From: Prauserella muralis | Lineage (GTDB): Bacteria; Actinomycetota; Actinomycetes; Mycobacteriales; Pseudonocardiaceae | NCBI RefSeq assembly: GCF_003202285.1 | Contig: NZ_MASW01000001.1 | Location: 806,001 to 870,000 of the forward strand | Direction of reading: 5' to 3' | DNA length: 64,000 bases | Part shown: positions 35,708 to 44,517 of the stretch, piece after piece | Layout of the letters: each line of letters starts with the position of its first letter | Numbering within the stretch: the first letter of the stretch is position 1 | Made by a program: the position numbers and the translations under genes | Notes under the pieces: generated by a model | What the model was told of the DNA's origin: nothing | The model's database searches: none | The model's input: the letters and a program-made list of their open reading frames with translations, nothing else

Positions 35708-37080
35708 CGCTCGCTCCGCGGTGCGCCGGAGGGATCCGGTTCCTCCGGCGCACCGCGGACTCGGGTGTGCCGCTCCGGCAACTCGGTGCCGATGAGCCGC
35801 GGCCGGCGCACGTTCAGGAGCTTGGGTCGATCGACGCCGTACTGCTCGACGCCGAACCGAACATCCCGTAGCTCGGAGTCGACCAGCCACAGCGCATGCC
35901 GACCCTGGTGCGCGGTGCGCAGGTCGATCAGGCATTCGTTGAGCGTGGACTCGTAGACGCCGAAACGGGGTTCGCCTCCGGAATCGTCGCGCCTGCGGGA
36001 CGTCAGCCGGGTGAAGTCGAACGTGCAGTCCACGAAGCCGCAGCCCTCGAAGACCACCTCGCCCTGCCTGTTCTCTTCCCCGGTCACCGCGATCACCACC
36101 CCGGTGAACGTGCAGCCGACGAACCGGAACCGCTGGCCCCTCATGCGGTCGCTGTCGAACAGCAGCTCACCACCCTCGAACGTGACGTCGACCATGGAGA
36201 AGGCGATTTCGGCAACCGTCTGTGCAGCGCGGAAGCACGCGCCGGAGAAGTTCGCCGCGTCCGCAGCCACTCCGGCGACCGTCCAGTCGCCGTCGAACAC
36301 CGCACCGTCGAAGCGCGCCTCGCCCCGGATGTTCAGCAGGGAGAGGTCCGCGTCCGTGAACCGGGCTCCGCTGAGATCGACCGAAAGGTGCCGCCACGTT
36401 CCGTCGGGGCCGAAGCGTCCCCACAGGACGCGGAGCAGCGTCTCCCTCACCTTGGCCTCGGCGACGTCGTCCTCGCTCACGGGAAGGCGAAGGTATCCGG
36501 TCAGCACGTCAACGCAGGCCTGTCGATTACCCACCCAGTCGTCGGCCAGCCCGGACATCGCGTACACCCCGGCGAGGCGCACCGCCCCGCTCTCATGAGC
36601 CAGTTGTTCAGCGGCCGTGCCGAACCGCTCGTTGAACACCTGCTCCCGCTCCCGCTCGTCGCGGCCGCGCGCGAGGCCGTGCTCGGCCTCGGTGACCCGC
36701 TGCCTGCGCAGGTTCACCGCCAGCAGCACCACACCACCGAGTCCGGCCACGACAGCGAGAGCGATCTTGAGCAGTTCCAGCACCTGCGAGGTGTCGAACG
36801 CGGCCACCGGTGGCAAGGTGGGCCAGCCGAGCAGCCAGAGCAGACCGGATCCGGTGCCCGCCGCCACGAGGACAGCCACGAGCATCCAGCCCGTGATCGT
36901 GGCCGCGATCCGGCCGGATGGTGCCTGGCTGCGCCGGACCTGCTGACCCGGCGGGCGGAACCCGGCCATCGCGCCACGCGAGTGCCGCGCCAGACGCCCG
37001 ACGACGACGAGGACCAGCAACACGGCGGCCGTGACACCGGCGATCGCCTTCGGGTTGCCGTGACCGAGCCAGCTCCACAC
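35701..37080 (-). CDS. Pentapeptide-repeat-like membrane protein
   Basis: A 459-residue protein with membrane segments at about 12-32, 60-85 and 103-125, a charged coil (about 128-150, RQRVTEAEHGLARGRDERERE), a short helical part AVRLAGVYAMSGLADDW, and from about 225 a strand-rich region with pentapeptide-like spacing (DLSGARFTDADLSLLNIRG, VFEGCGFVDCTFDF). This is the actinobacterial membrane-anchored pentapeptide type, function unknown. Its stop overlaps the E2 stop region by 7 bp on the opposite strand, so no terminator separates them. Confidence 0.75.
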   Translation of the reverse strand: MWSWLGHGNPKAIAGVTAAVLLVLVVVGRLARHSRGAMAGFRPPGQQVRRSQAPSGRIAATITGWMLVAVLVAAGTGSGLLWLLGWPTLPPVAAFDTSQVLELLKIALAVVAGLGGVVLLAVNLRRQRVTEAEHGLARGRDEREREQVFNERFGTAAEQLAHESGAVRLAGVYAMSGLADDWVGNRQACVDVLTGYLRLPVSEDDVAEAKVRETLLRVLWGRFGPDGTWRHLSVDLSGARFTDADLSLLNIRGEARFDGAVFDGDWTVAGVAADAANFSGACFRAAQTVAEIAFSMVDVTFEGGELLFDSDRMRGQRFRFVGCTFTGVVIAVTGEENRQGEVVFEGCGFVDCTFDFTRLTSRRRDDSGGEPRFGVYESTLNECLIDLRTAHQGRHALWLVDSELRDVRFGVEQYGVDRPKLLNVRRPRLIGTELPERHTRVRGAPEEPDPSGAPRSERQ

Positions 37081-37148
37081 GACCGGCGACGTTAGCGTCC
37101 CTTCCGGGTCCGCGGGAGCAAATCGGCACGTCCCTGCGTTGTTCAGGT

Positions 37149-37634
37149 ATGGCCGTCTTGTTCTTGTTGTACGTGGTCGCCGAGGTGGCCGCCGTGTGGG
37201 CGGTCGCGTCGCTCATCGGCTTCCTGCCCACGCTCGGACTGCTGCTGCTCGGCGCGTTCGCCGGGTCGTGGCTCGCCCGGCGCGAGGGTGGCAAGGCGGC
37301 CCGCGCCTTCATGACGACGGCCCGCTCGGGGCGCTCCGCCCACAACGAGGTCACCGACGGGATGCTCGTCGGGCTCGGCGGCGTGCTCATCCTGGTGCCC
37401 GGCTTCGTCACCGACGTGGCAGGCCTGCTGTTGCTGCTGCCGCCCACGCGCAGCGTCGTCCGCCGGTCCTGGCTGCGCCGCATCGAGCGCAGGGCCCCGA
37501 TGATGCACGACCGCATGCGCGACCAGATGCGCGCTCAGGGTCACGTGATCGTCGTCGACAGCGAGGTGGTCGACGAGCGCAGGCCCGGTGACGACCCGCC
37601 ACCGGGGCAGCGGCCGGTGATCGACTCGCCGTGA
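37149..37634 (+). CDS. FxsA family membrane protein
   Basis: A 161-residue membrane protein of the FxsA family (cytoplasmic membrane; FxsA was named for relieving phage T7 exclusion by F plasmid in E. coli). Landmarks: FLLYVVAEVAAVWAV, LLLGAFAGSWLARREGG and GGVLILVPGFVTDVAGLLLLLPP, then a hydrophilic, basic and acidic tail. The native role is unknown. Monocistronic; it ends 4 bp before the convergent SCP2 gene. Confidence 0.87.
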   Translation: MAVLFLLYVVAEVAAVWAVASLIGFLPTLGLLLLGAFAGSWLARREGGKAARAFMTTARSGRSAHNEVTDGMLVGLGGVLILVPGFVTDVAGLLLLLPPTRSVVRRSWLRRIERRAPMMHDRMRDQMRAQGHVIVVDSEVVDERRPGDDPPPGQRPVIDSP

Positions 37635-37638
37635 GGCG

Positions 37639-38199
37639 TTACCCGGGCGGCTTGGGGATGTCGAAGTAGCCGGACAGCCGCACGGCCGGCGCGTACTCGC
37701 CCTTCACCTTGACCTTGCCGGTGACGAACATGGCCGCCACCGCCGCGTTGCCGGTGGCCAGGCGGATGAAGTCGTCCACGGCGACGGTGATCGTGGTGTC
37801 GGGGTCGCGCCCGCAGTCGGCGCTGGACACGCACATGCCGTCCTCGATCACGGTCTGGAACCGGTCGAACTCGTCGCCGCCGTTCGGGAAGCGCCAGCCG
37901 ACCACGAGGCTGACGTAGCGCGCCTTCTCCGGCACGAAGTGGTCGGACATCCGCCGGAAGATCTCGTCCAGGAACACCGCGCGCAGCTCCGGGTGCTGCC
38001 CGATGGCCCTGATCTGGTCCTTCGACGCCTTGGCGACGATGTCGACCAGCACCTCCGTCGACAGCGAGCGCAGTTCGATGCCTGCTCCCGCCGTGTCGAG
38101 CATGCACAGCGTCTCCAGGAGCCGAACGAACTGCTCGGTGGACAGCGCCCGGACGTCGATGTGCCGCGCGAATCGGTCCAACGCACTTTCGGAGGACAC
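37639..38199 (-). CDS. SCP2-like sterol/lipid-binding domain protein
   Basis: A 186-residue protein with an N-terminal helical part (1-75) and an SCP2-type domain from about 78: VVGWRFPNGGDEFDRFQTVIEDG, TITVAVDDFIRLATGNAAVAAMFVTGKVKVKGEYA. SCP2 domains bind sterols or acyl-CoA. It is divergent from the TetR gene at 38287, with a candidate operator between them, which would place it in the same lipid regulon. Confidence 0.78.
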   Translation of the reverse strand: MSSESALDRFARHIDVRALSTEQFVRLLETLCMLDTAGAGIELRSLSTEVLVDIVAKASKDQIRAIGQHPELRAVFLDEIFRRMSDHFVPEKARYVSLVVGWRFPNGGDEFDRFQTVIEDGMCVSSADCGRDPDTTITVAVDDFIRLATGNAAVAAMFVTGKVKVKGEYAPAVRLSGYFDIPKPPG

Positions 38200-38204
38200 G
38201 GCGT

Positions 38205-38226
38205 CAGGCTACTCAGCGGTAGCTAA
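38205..38226. promoter_or_regulatory. Degenerate copy of the fad operator between SCP2 and TetR genes
   Basis: CTACT, four bases, GGTAG matches 12 of 22 positions of the 41216-41237 palindrome, with the same 4-base spacer. It lies 6 bp upstream of the SCP2 gene and 60 bp before the TetR start. The match is weak. Confidence 0.35.
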
Positions 38227-38286
38227 CCCGGCAACACGAGCCTGATTCGCCTAACAGGTAGCGTTTCCTCCGGACAGGAGGTTGCG

Positions 38287-38940
38287 GTGACGGAGGATGT
38301 ACGGCGCTCGCCCGAACGGGCTAAAAGGCTTCCCCGCGCGGTGCGGGAGAAGCAGATCCTCGACGCTGCCGTCGAGGTTTTCGCCCGGCACGGCTACCAC
38401 TCGGCATCCATGGACGAGGTCTCCGACGTCGCGGGCGTCTCCAAGCCGATGATCTACAGCTACCTCGGCGCCAAGGAGGACCTGTTCCTGCACTGCATCC
38501 GCAGGGAGGCTGGCCGCCTCCTGGAGGCCGTGCAGGCAGGCATCAAGCCGGACCTGCCACCGGACATGCAGCTGTGGCACGGCCTGCGCTCGTTCTACGG
38601 GTTCGTCTCCGAGTACCGCGACTCCTGGACCGTCCTGCACCGCCAGGCGCTCACCGTCGGAGGCCCCTTCGCCGGTGAGGTCGACGCGCTGCGTGGCAGG
38701 GCCATCGAACTGGTCTCCGCGCTCGTGGTGTCGGCCGGCTCGCGCAAGGGGCTCGCCGAGCAGGCCGAGTTCTCCGGCGAGGGGCTGGCCGCCGCGCTCG
38801 TCGGCGCGGCCGAGTCGCTTGCCGACTGGTGGCTCGACCACTCCGACGTCTCCGACGCCGTGCTCGCCTCGTGGCTGATGAACCTGATCTGGCTCGGCTT
38901 CAACGACCTCGTGGAGGGCGACGTCTGGCGGCCTAGGTAA
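38287..38940 (+). CDS. TetR family regulator, candidate fatty-acid degradation regulator
   Basis: A 217-residue regulator. HTH at about 20-66: REKQILDAAVEVFARHGYHSASMDEVSDVAGVSK is the usual helix-turn-helix (I quote it in parts: VFARHGYHSASMDEV and DVAGVSKPMIYSYLG). The rest is a helical ligand-binding domain. GTG start with AGGAGG 6 bases upstream. Gene context next to htdX-fabG4-fadA2 matches Rv0238 of M. tuberculosis, whose M. marinum counterpart FdmR is, as I recall, a repressor of fatty-acid degradation genes. Here it may bind the palindromes at 38205, 41216 and 651. Confidence 0.85.
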   Translation: MTEDVRRSPERAKRLPRAVREKQILDAAVEVFARHGYHSASMDEVSDVAGVSKPMIYSYLGAKEDLFLHCIRREAGRLLEAVQAGIKPDLPPDMQLWHGLRSFYGFVSEYRDSWTVLHRQALTVGGPFAGEVDALRGRAIELVSALVVSAGSRKGLAEQAEFSGEGLAAALVGAAESLADWWLDHSDVSDAVLASWLMNLIWLGFNDLVEGDVWRPR

Positions 38941-39835
38941 ACCTGACCGTGCCCTTCAGGTGCGGCTTCGGCTTGCGCGCGTGCCACAGTTCGAAGGCCC
39001 ACCCGTCACCCGGCCGCCGCCCCCCACGGAGACGCTCCGCGCCACTGCGTTCGTACCCTTCGTCGCTGGGCCACGTGGTGAAGGCGGCCTTCGCGGGCAG
39101 GAGCACCGGCTGCTGGAACCGCACGTCCACCGTGTAGGACTCGCCCAGCCTGCCCTCGAACGCGGCGAGGCTGCGTGCCTTGGTCCACATGCCGTGCGCG
39201 ATGGCCTTCGGGAAGCCGAACAGCCGGGCGGTGAGCGGGTGCAGGTGGATCGGGTTGCGGTCGCCGGACACCTCGGCGTAGCGGCGGCCGATGTCGCCGG
39301 GAACGTGCCAGATCGCGCTCGGCGACGGCTTGGCCAGCTGGGCGGCCCTGCCCTTCGAACCGCCCGAGCCGCCCCCGCGCCGCAGGTAGGTGCTCACGTC
39401 GGTCCACACGGTCTCGTCCCCGACGACGGCCTCGCTGACGACGTCGAACTGGGTTCCCTTCTCGTGCGGGCGCAGGTTCTCCGCCCGCACCCGCAGGGTG
39501 AACGCCTCGCCGATGCGGACCGCACGGTGCTGGGTGATGCGGTTGGCGACGTGCACCATCCCGAGCACGGGGAACGGGAAGTCCGGCTGCGTCATCAGCG
39601 CCATCTGCAGCGGGAAGGCGAGGATGTGCGGATAGGTGGCGGGCAGTTCGTCGGCGAGCCGGAACCCGCACACACGGTTGTAGGCGGCGACGTGCGCCGG
39701 GTCGGCGACGACCCCGGTGCGCACGTACTCGGTGTCCGGCAGTGCCTGCCCGCCGCTCCTGCGCAGGCTGCCCAGCGCGGCCTTGGGGTACAGGCCGGCG
39801 AGGCTCGGCGTGCTCCGCAGTTCCCTGACCGTCAT
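38933..39835 (-). CDS. htdX: 3-hydroxyacyl-thioester dehydratase (MaoC/hotdog), HtdX-like
   Basis: A 300-residue double-hotdog protein. The N-half is degenerate, and the C-half carries the hydratase motif YAEVSGDRNPIHLHPLTARL with Asp and His, followed by GFPKAIAHGMW. It dehydrates or hydrates 3-hydroxyacyl thioesters. Order htdX-fabG4 divergent from fadA2 is the mycobacterial Rv0241c-Rv0242c-Rv0243 arrangement. One base separates it from fabG4, so it is coupled. Its stop overlaps the TetR gene end by 8 bp on the other strand. Confidence 0.87.
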   Translation of the reverse strand: MTVRELRSTPSLAGLYPKAALGSLRRSGGQALPDTEYVRTGVVADPAHVAAYNRVCGFRLADELPATYPHILAFPLQMALMTQPDFPFPVLGMVHVANRITQHRAVRIGEAFTLRVRAENLRPHEKGTQFDVVSEAVVGDETVWTDVSTYLRRGGGSGGSKGRAAQLAKPSPSAIWHVPGDIGRRYAEVSGDRNPIHLHPLTARLFGFPKAIAHGMWTKARSLAAFEGRLGESYTVDVRFQQPVLLPAKAAFTTWPSDEGYERSGAERLRGGRRPGDGWAFELWHARKPKPHLKGTVRFT

Positions 39836-39836
39836 G

Positions 39837-41180
39837 TCACGCTCCCAACAGCGCCTGGCCGCAGACGCGCACCACGTTGCCGTTGACGGCGGCCGACGCC
39901 GGGTTGGCGTACCAGGCGATGGTCTCGGCGACGTCCACCGGCAGCCCGCCCTGGGCGAGGCTGGAGAGGCGGCGTCCGAACTCGCGGATCACCACCGGCA
40001 CCGCGGCGGTCATCTGGGTCTCGATGAACCCGGGCGCGACCGCGTTGATCGTGCCGGAGTGCTCGGCTAGCCGCGGCGCGCCCTCGGCGACCATGCCGAT
40101 GACGCCCGCCTTGCTGGTGGCGTAGTTGGTCTGGCCGACGTTGCCCGCGATGCCCGCGATGGACGAGACGCCGATGATCCGGCCGTTGTCCCGCAGCACC
40201 TTGCGCGACAGCAGCGTGTCGTTCACGGCGAGCTGCGCGGCCAAGTTGACGCCGAGCACGGAGTCCCAGCCCTGCTCGGTGAGGTTGCCGAGCGTCTTGT
40301 CCCGCGTGATGCCCGCGTTGTGCACCACGATGTCGACGCCACCGTGCCGCTGCGTGAGATGGTCGGCGAGCTTGTCCGGGGCGTCGGCGGCCGTGATGTC
40401 GAGCTGCAGCGCCGAGCCGCCGATGTCGTTGGCGACCCGCGACAGGTCGGCGCCCTGCGCCGGGATGTCGAGGGCGACCACGTGGGCGCCGTCGCGGGCG
40501 AGCACCTCCGCGATGGCGGCGCCGATGCCCCGCGAGGCGCCGGTGACGAGCGCGACCTTGCCGGACAGCGGCTGCTCCCAGCTCTCCGGAGCAGGGGCGG
40601 TGGTGACCCCGCCGGTGCCGACGCGGATCACCTGGCCGTCGACGAACGCGGACTTGGCCGAGAGCAAGAACCGCATCGTGGACTCCGTGGCGTCCTCCGC
40701 GCCCTGGCCGACGTAGACGAGCTGGGCCGTGGCGCCGCGCTTGAGCTCCTTGCCGACCGAGCGGACGAAGCCCTCCAACGCGCGCTGGGCGATCAGCTCG
40801 CGGCCCTGCGCCTGCTCGGGCGGGGTGCCCAGCACCACGACCCGGCCGCACGCGCCCACCTTGCGGATCACCGGGTGGAAGAAGCGGTGCAGCTCCCGCA
40901 GCTGCGCGGGCTCGGTGATGCCGGTCGCGTCGAACACGAGCGCTCCGTACCGCACGTCGTCGGCGGGGGTGCTCAGCACCTCGATGCCCGCGGCGTCCAG
41001 CTGGGCGGACAGCGCCTTCTCCAGGCGTCCGCCCGGCGCGGCGCCCAGAAGTGCGGGACCATCGAGAGCGGGCTGCCCCGGCCGGTAGCGCCGGAGCGTG
41101 GGCGGGTTCGGCAGGCCCAGCCTGGGCACCAGGAACTTGCCGACGGGTGTCTTGGTGAAGCGCTGGTACTTGTCCGCCAT
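39837..41180 (-). CDS. fabG4: High-molecular-weight 3-oxoacyl-thioester reductase, FabG4-like
   Basis: A 447-residue short-chain reductase, about twice the standard FabG length, like Rv0242c (454). N-terminal half is a flavodoxin-like domain; the C-terminal Rossmann domain has [34 protein letters not shown], Ser of [15 protein letters not shown] and the Y-x-x-x-K of NYATSKAG. It reduces 3-oxoacyl-CoA or -ACP with NAD(P)H. First gene of the fabG4-htdX unit, starting 36 bp from the palindrome at 41216. Confidence 0.92.
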   Translation of the reverse strand: MADKYQRFTKTPVGKFLVPRLGLPNPPTLRRYRPGQPALDGPALLGAAPGGRLEKALSAQLDAAGIEVLSTPADDVRYGALVFDATGITEPAQLRELHRFFHPVIRKVGACGRVVVLGTPPEQAQGRELIAQRALEGFVRSVGKELKRGATAQLVYVGQGAEDATESTMRFLLSAKSAFVDGQVIRVGTGGVTTAPAPESWEQPLSGKVALVTGASRGIGAAIAEVLARDGAHVVALDIPAQGADLSRVANDIGGSALQLDITAADAPDKLADHLTQRHGGVDIVVHNAGITRDKTLGNLTEQGWDSVLGVNLAAQLAVNDTLLSRKVLRDNGRIIGVSSIAGIAGNVGQTNYATSKAGVIGMVAEGAPRLAEHSGTINAVAPGFIETQMTAAVPVVIREFGRRLSSLAQGGLPVDVAETIAWYANPASAAVNGNVVRVCGQALLGA

Positions 41181-41215
41181 CGGGTGCCTCCCATACCGAG
41201 TGTGCAGCCCCAGCC

Positions 41216-41237
41216 TAACCTACTGGCGAGTAGGTTA
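41216..41237. promoter_or_regulatory. Palindromic operator between fabG4 and fadA2
   Basis: TAACCTACT, GGCG, AGTAGGTTA: perfect 9-bp arms around a 4-base spacer, placed 36 bp from the fabG4 start and 37 bp from the fadA2 ATG. A single repressor here would block both directions. Weaker copies lie at 651-692 (before fadE5) and 38205-38226. Confidence 0.8.
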
Positions 41238-41273
41238 CACTTCCGAGTGGGCGCGACGAGCACAGGAGGAGCC

Positions 41274-42605
41274 ATGACCTCAGCGCAGAAGTCCGGCGGC
41301 GGCCGGTCCCGGTCGAGCAGGAGCAGGTCCGCGACCGTACGCAAGGTCGCGATCGTCGGGGGCAACCGCATCCCGTTCGCCCGCTCGAACGGCCCCTACG
41401 CGCAGGCGTCGAACCAGGACATGCTCACGGCCGCCATCGACGGCCTGGTGAGCCGCTACGCCCTGCAGGGGGAGGTCATCGGCGAGGTCGCCGCGGGTGC
41501 GGTGCTCAAGCACTCCCGGGACTTCAACCTCGCCAGGGAGTGCGTGCTGGGCAGCAGGCTCTCGCCCGCGACGCCCGCCTCCGACGTGCAGATGGCCTGC
41601 GGCACCGGGCTCCAGGCGATCATCAACGTCGCCAACAAGATCGCGCTCGGGCAGATCGACTCGGCCATCGCGGGCGGCGTCGACACCACCAGCGACGCGC
41701 CGCTGGCCGTCAACGACAGCCTGCGCAGGCTGCTCGTGCGGCTCAACGCGGCCAAGAGCATGGGAGAGCGGCTGAAGCTGCTGGCCAAGGTGCGGCCGGG
41801 GCACATCGTCCCGGAGATCCCGCGCAACGCCGAGCCACGCACCGGCCTTTCGATGGGCGAGCACGCCTCGCTGACGGCAGGCACCTGGGACATCGGAAGG
41901 GCCGAGCAGGACGAGCTGACCGCCACCAGCCACCAGCGGCTCGCCGCGGCGTACGACCGGGGCTTCTTCGACGACCTCGTCACCCCCTACCTCGGGCTGA
42001 CGAGGGACCAGAACCTGCGCCCCGACTCCAGCGCCGAGAAGCTGGGCAAGCTCAAGCCCGTGTTCGGCGGGCCGGAGGGCACGATGACGGCGGGCAACTC
42101 GACGCCGCTCTCCGACGGCGCGTCCACCGTGCTGCTCGCCAGCGAGGACTGGGCGAAGAAGCACAACCTGCCCGTGCTGGCCTACCTCACGACGTTCTCG
42201 CAGACCGCCGCCGTGGACTACGTGCACGGCGAGGAGGGCCTGCTGATGGCACCCGCCTACGCGGTGCCGAGGATGCTCGCCCGTGCGGGGCTGTCGCTGC
42301 AGGACTTCGACTTCTACGAGATCCACGAGGCCTTCGCCTCGCAGGTGCTGGCCACGCTCAAGGCGTGGGAGGACCCGACGTTCGCCAAGGAACGGCTCGA
42401 GCTCGACGCACCTCCGGGCTCCATCGACCGGGCCAAGCTCAACGTCAACGGCTCGTCACTGGCGGCGGGCCACCCCTTCGCCGCGACCGGTGGCCGCATC
42501 GTCGCCACCCTCGCGAAGCTGCTGAACGAGAAGGGCTCGGGCCGGGGCCTCATCTCCATCTGCGCCGCGGGAGGCCAGGGAGTGACGGCGATCCTGGAGA
42601 AGTAG
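41274..42605 (+). CDS. fadA2: Acetyl-CoA acyltransferase (thiolase), FadA2-like
   Basis: A 443-residue thiolase (Rv0243 is 440). All catalytic residues are present: Cys in QMACGTGLQAI (about 108), EIHEAFASQ, His in LAAGHPFAATGG and the second Cys in SICAAGGQG. It cleaves 3-oxoacyl-CoA in beta-oxidation. The N-terminus is Ser/Arg-rich. The ATG at 41274 has AGGAGG 4 bases upstream and lies 37 bp after the palindromic operator. With FadE5, HtdX and FabG4 it supplies a near-complete oxidation cycle. Confidence 0.93.
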   Translation: MTSAQKSGGGRSRSSRSRSATVRKVAIVGGNRIPFARSNGPYAQASNQDMLTAAIDGLVSRYALQGEVIGEVAAGAVLKHSRDFNLARECVLGSRLSPATPASDVQMACGTGLQAIINVANKIALGQIDSAIAGGVDTTSDAPLAVNDSLRRLLVRLNAAKSMGERLKLLAKVRPGHIVPEIPRNAEPRTGLSMGEHASLTAGTWDIGRAEQDELTATSHQRLAAAYDRGFFDDLVTPYLGLTRDQNLRPDSSAEKLGKLKPVFGGPEGTMTAGNSTPLSDGASTVLLASEDWAKKHNLPVLAYLTTFSQTAAVDYVHGEEGLLMAPAYAVPRMLARAGLSLQDFDFYEIHEAFASQVLATLKAWEDPTFAKERLELDAPPGSIDRAKLNVNGSSLAAGHPFAATGGRIVATLAKLLNEKGSGRGLISICAAGGQGVTAILEK

Positions 42606-42697
42606 CCCCGCCCCACCCCTCGAACGCGCCAGGCCGAAAGGCCCCCGCGTCCTCTAAATCCCACGACATTGTCGGTGGTCCCTCCTAGGCTGGCGCC

Positions 42698-43690
42698 ATG
42701 TCCGAATCAGACAGAGGCATGGGGGGCCAGTCCGGCGTCGCCGTGCGCGCCCGTGGGCTCGTCAAGAGCTACGGCTCGACGCGCGCGCTCGACGGGGTCG
42801 ACCTGGAGATCCCGACGGGACAGGTGCTGGGACTGCTGGGGCCCAACGGCGCGGGCAAGACCACCACGGTCCGGATCCTCACCACGCTGTTGAGGCCGGA
42901 CGAGGGCGAGGCGGAGGTGGCAGGGCACGACGTGCTCGCCGATCCCGACGGGGTACGGCGCTCGATCGGGTTGTCCGGCCAGTACGCCGCCGTGGACGAG
43001 AACCTGACCGGGTTCGAGAACCTCTATCTCGTCGGCAGGCTGTACGGCAAGCGCAAGGCCGAGGCGCGCGAGCGCGCACGGGAGCTGCTGCGCCGGTTCC
43101 AGCTCGACGAGGCGGGCGACCGGCCCGCGAAGGGCTACTCGGGTGGCATGCGGCGCAGGCTCGACCTCGCCGGCGCACTGGTGGCCGAGCCGAGCGTCGT
43201 CGTGCTCGACGAGCCGACCACCGGGCTGGACCCGCGCGGGCGCATCGACATGTGGGAGGTGATCGAGCAGCTCGTCGCGACGGGCGCCACCGTGCTGCTG
43301 ACGACGCAGTACCTGGAGGAGGCCGACCGGCTCGCCGACTCGATCGTCGTGATCGACAAGGGGAAGGTGATCGCGAGGGGCACCGCCGACGAGCTGAAGG
43401 CACAGATCGGCGGGGAGCGGCTCAACCTCGTCGTCGCCGAGCAGGAACAGATCCCGGCGGCCGTGCGCGTGCTCGAGAGCGTGGGCACGAGCGAGGCGAC
43501 CGTCGACGAGCACTCCCGCAGAGTCGAGGTGCTGGTGGACACGGGACCCAAGGCGCTGGTCGAGGCGCTGCGCCTGCTCGATGCCGAGCGCGTGACGGTG
43601 CAGGACGTCGGGCTGCACCGGCCGACGCTCGACGACGTGTTCCTGGCACTGACCGGCCACGGCGCCGAGGAGGAGGTGCCCGCATCGTGA
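42698..43690 (+). CDS. DrrA-type ABC exporter ATPase
   Basis: A 330-residue ATPase of the daunorubicin-resistance (DRR) subfamily. Walker A GPNGAGKTTTVRIL, signature YSGGMRRRLDLAGAL, Walker B VVVLDEPTTGLDPRGR and the C-terminal DUF4162-like tail with HRPTLDDVFLALTGHG. Works with the following permease, overlapping it by 4 bp (GTGA). It may export a lipid or drug; the nearby fatty-acid genes make a lipid substrate possible. No cognate biosynthetic genes are seen. Confidence 0.9.
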   Translation: MSESDRGMGGQSGVAVRARGLVKSYGSTRALDGVDLEIPTGQVLGLLGPNGAGKTTTVRILTTLLRPDEGEAEVAGHDVLADPDGVRRSIGLSGQYAAVDENLTGFENLYLVGRLYGKRKAEARERARELLRRFQLDEAGDRPAKGYSGGMRRRLDLAGALVAEPSVVVLDEPTTGLDPRGRIDMWEVIEQLVATGATVLLTTQYLEEADRLADSIVVIDKGKVIARGTADELKAQIGGERLNLVVAEQEQIPAAVRVLESVGTSEATVDEHSRRVEVLVDTGPKALVEALRLLDAERVTVQDVGLHRPTLDDVFLALTGHGAEEEVPAS

Positions 43691-44502
43691 ACGGGGCAGG
43701 CAAGATCCTCACCGACAGTGGGGTCATCACGTGGCGCAACGTGATGAACGTGCGGCGCAACCCGGAGTGGCTGCTCGGGGCGACGCTGTTCCCGATCATG
43801 TTCGTGCTGATGTTCGCCTACGTGTTCGGCGGCGCCATCGGCGGTCCCGGCGGCGACAGCGGCCAGTACCGCGAGTTCCTCATCGCGGGCATCTTCGCGC
43901 AGACGGTGGCGTTCAACTCGTCCTACACGGTCATCGGCTTCGCCAACGATCTCCAGAAGGGCATCATCGACCGGTTCCGGTCGCTGCCCATGTCGCGGCT
44001 GGCCGTGATCCTGGGCCGGACCACGGCCGACCAGGTGCTCAGCCTCGTGGTGCTGTTCGTGATGTCGATCTGCGGGCTGTTGATCGGCTGGCGCATCCGG
44101 GGCAGCGTGCTGGACGCGATCCTCGGCTACCTGATGATCCTGCTGTTCGCGTTCGCCCTGTCCTGGGTGGGTGCCTACATCGGGCTCGTGTCACGCAGCG
44201 TCGAGGTCGCCAACAGCGCGGGCCTGATCTGGATGTTCCCGCTGACGTTCATCTCGTCGGCGTTCGTGCCGCAGGAGAGCCTGCCGGGCGTGCTCGGCAC
44301 GATCGCGGACTGGAACCCGTTCACGGCGGCCGTCAACGCCACGCGGGACCTGTTCGGCAACGCCAGCCCGGCAGGCTGGGCGGCGCCGTCGGGCTGGCCC
44401 GCGGACAACGCCGCGCTGTACGCGGTGCTGAGCTCGGTGGCGATCATCGCCATCTTCGCGCCGCTGGCCACCGCCCGGTACCGGAAGGTGGCCAGCAGGT
44501 AA
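43687..44502 (+). CDS. DrrB-type ABC exporter permease
   Basis: A 271-residue ABC-2 permease with about six helices. The N-terminal RNVMNVRRNPEWLLGATLFPIMF, the QKGIIDRFRSLPMSRLAVILGR coupling region and the late SSAFVPQESLPGVLGTIADWNPFT are typical of the DrrB/MdlB family. GTG start in the drrA stop. It is followed within 16 bp by the convergent DoxX gene, with no clear terminator. Confidence 0.9.
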   Translation: MNGAGKILTDSGVITWRNVMNVRRNPEWLLGATLFPIMFVLMFAYVFGGAIGGPGGDSGQYREFLIAGIFAQTVAFNSSYTVIGFANDLQKGIIDRFRSLPMSRLAVILGRTTADQVLSLVVLFVMSICGLLIGWRIRGSVLDAILGYLMILLFAFALSWVGAYIGLVSRSVEVANSAGLIWMFPLTFISSAFVPQESLPGVLGTIADWNPFTAAVNATRDLFGNASPAGWAAPSGWPADNAALYAVLSSVAIIAIFAPLATARYRKVASR

Positions 44503-44517
44503 GGGGGTCGGGCAGGG

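Noticed and set aside
42698-44502. Antibiotic biosynthesis cluster around the Drr-type exporter
   Set aside because: No biosynthetic enzymes such as PKS or NRPS lie nearby; neighbours are housekeeping lipid genes.
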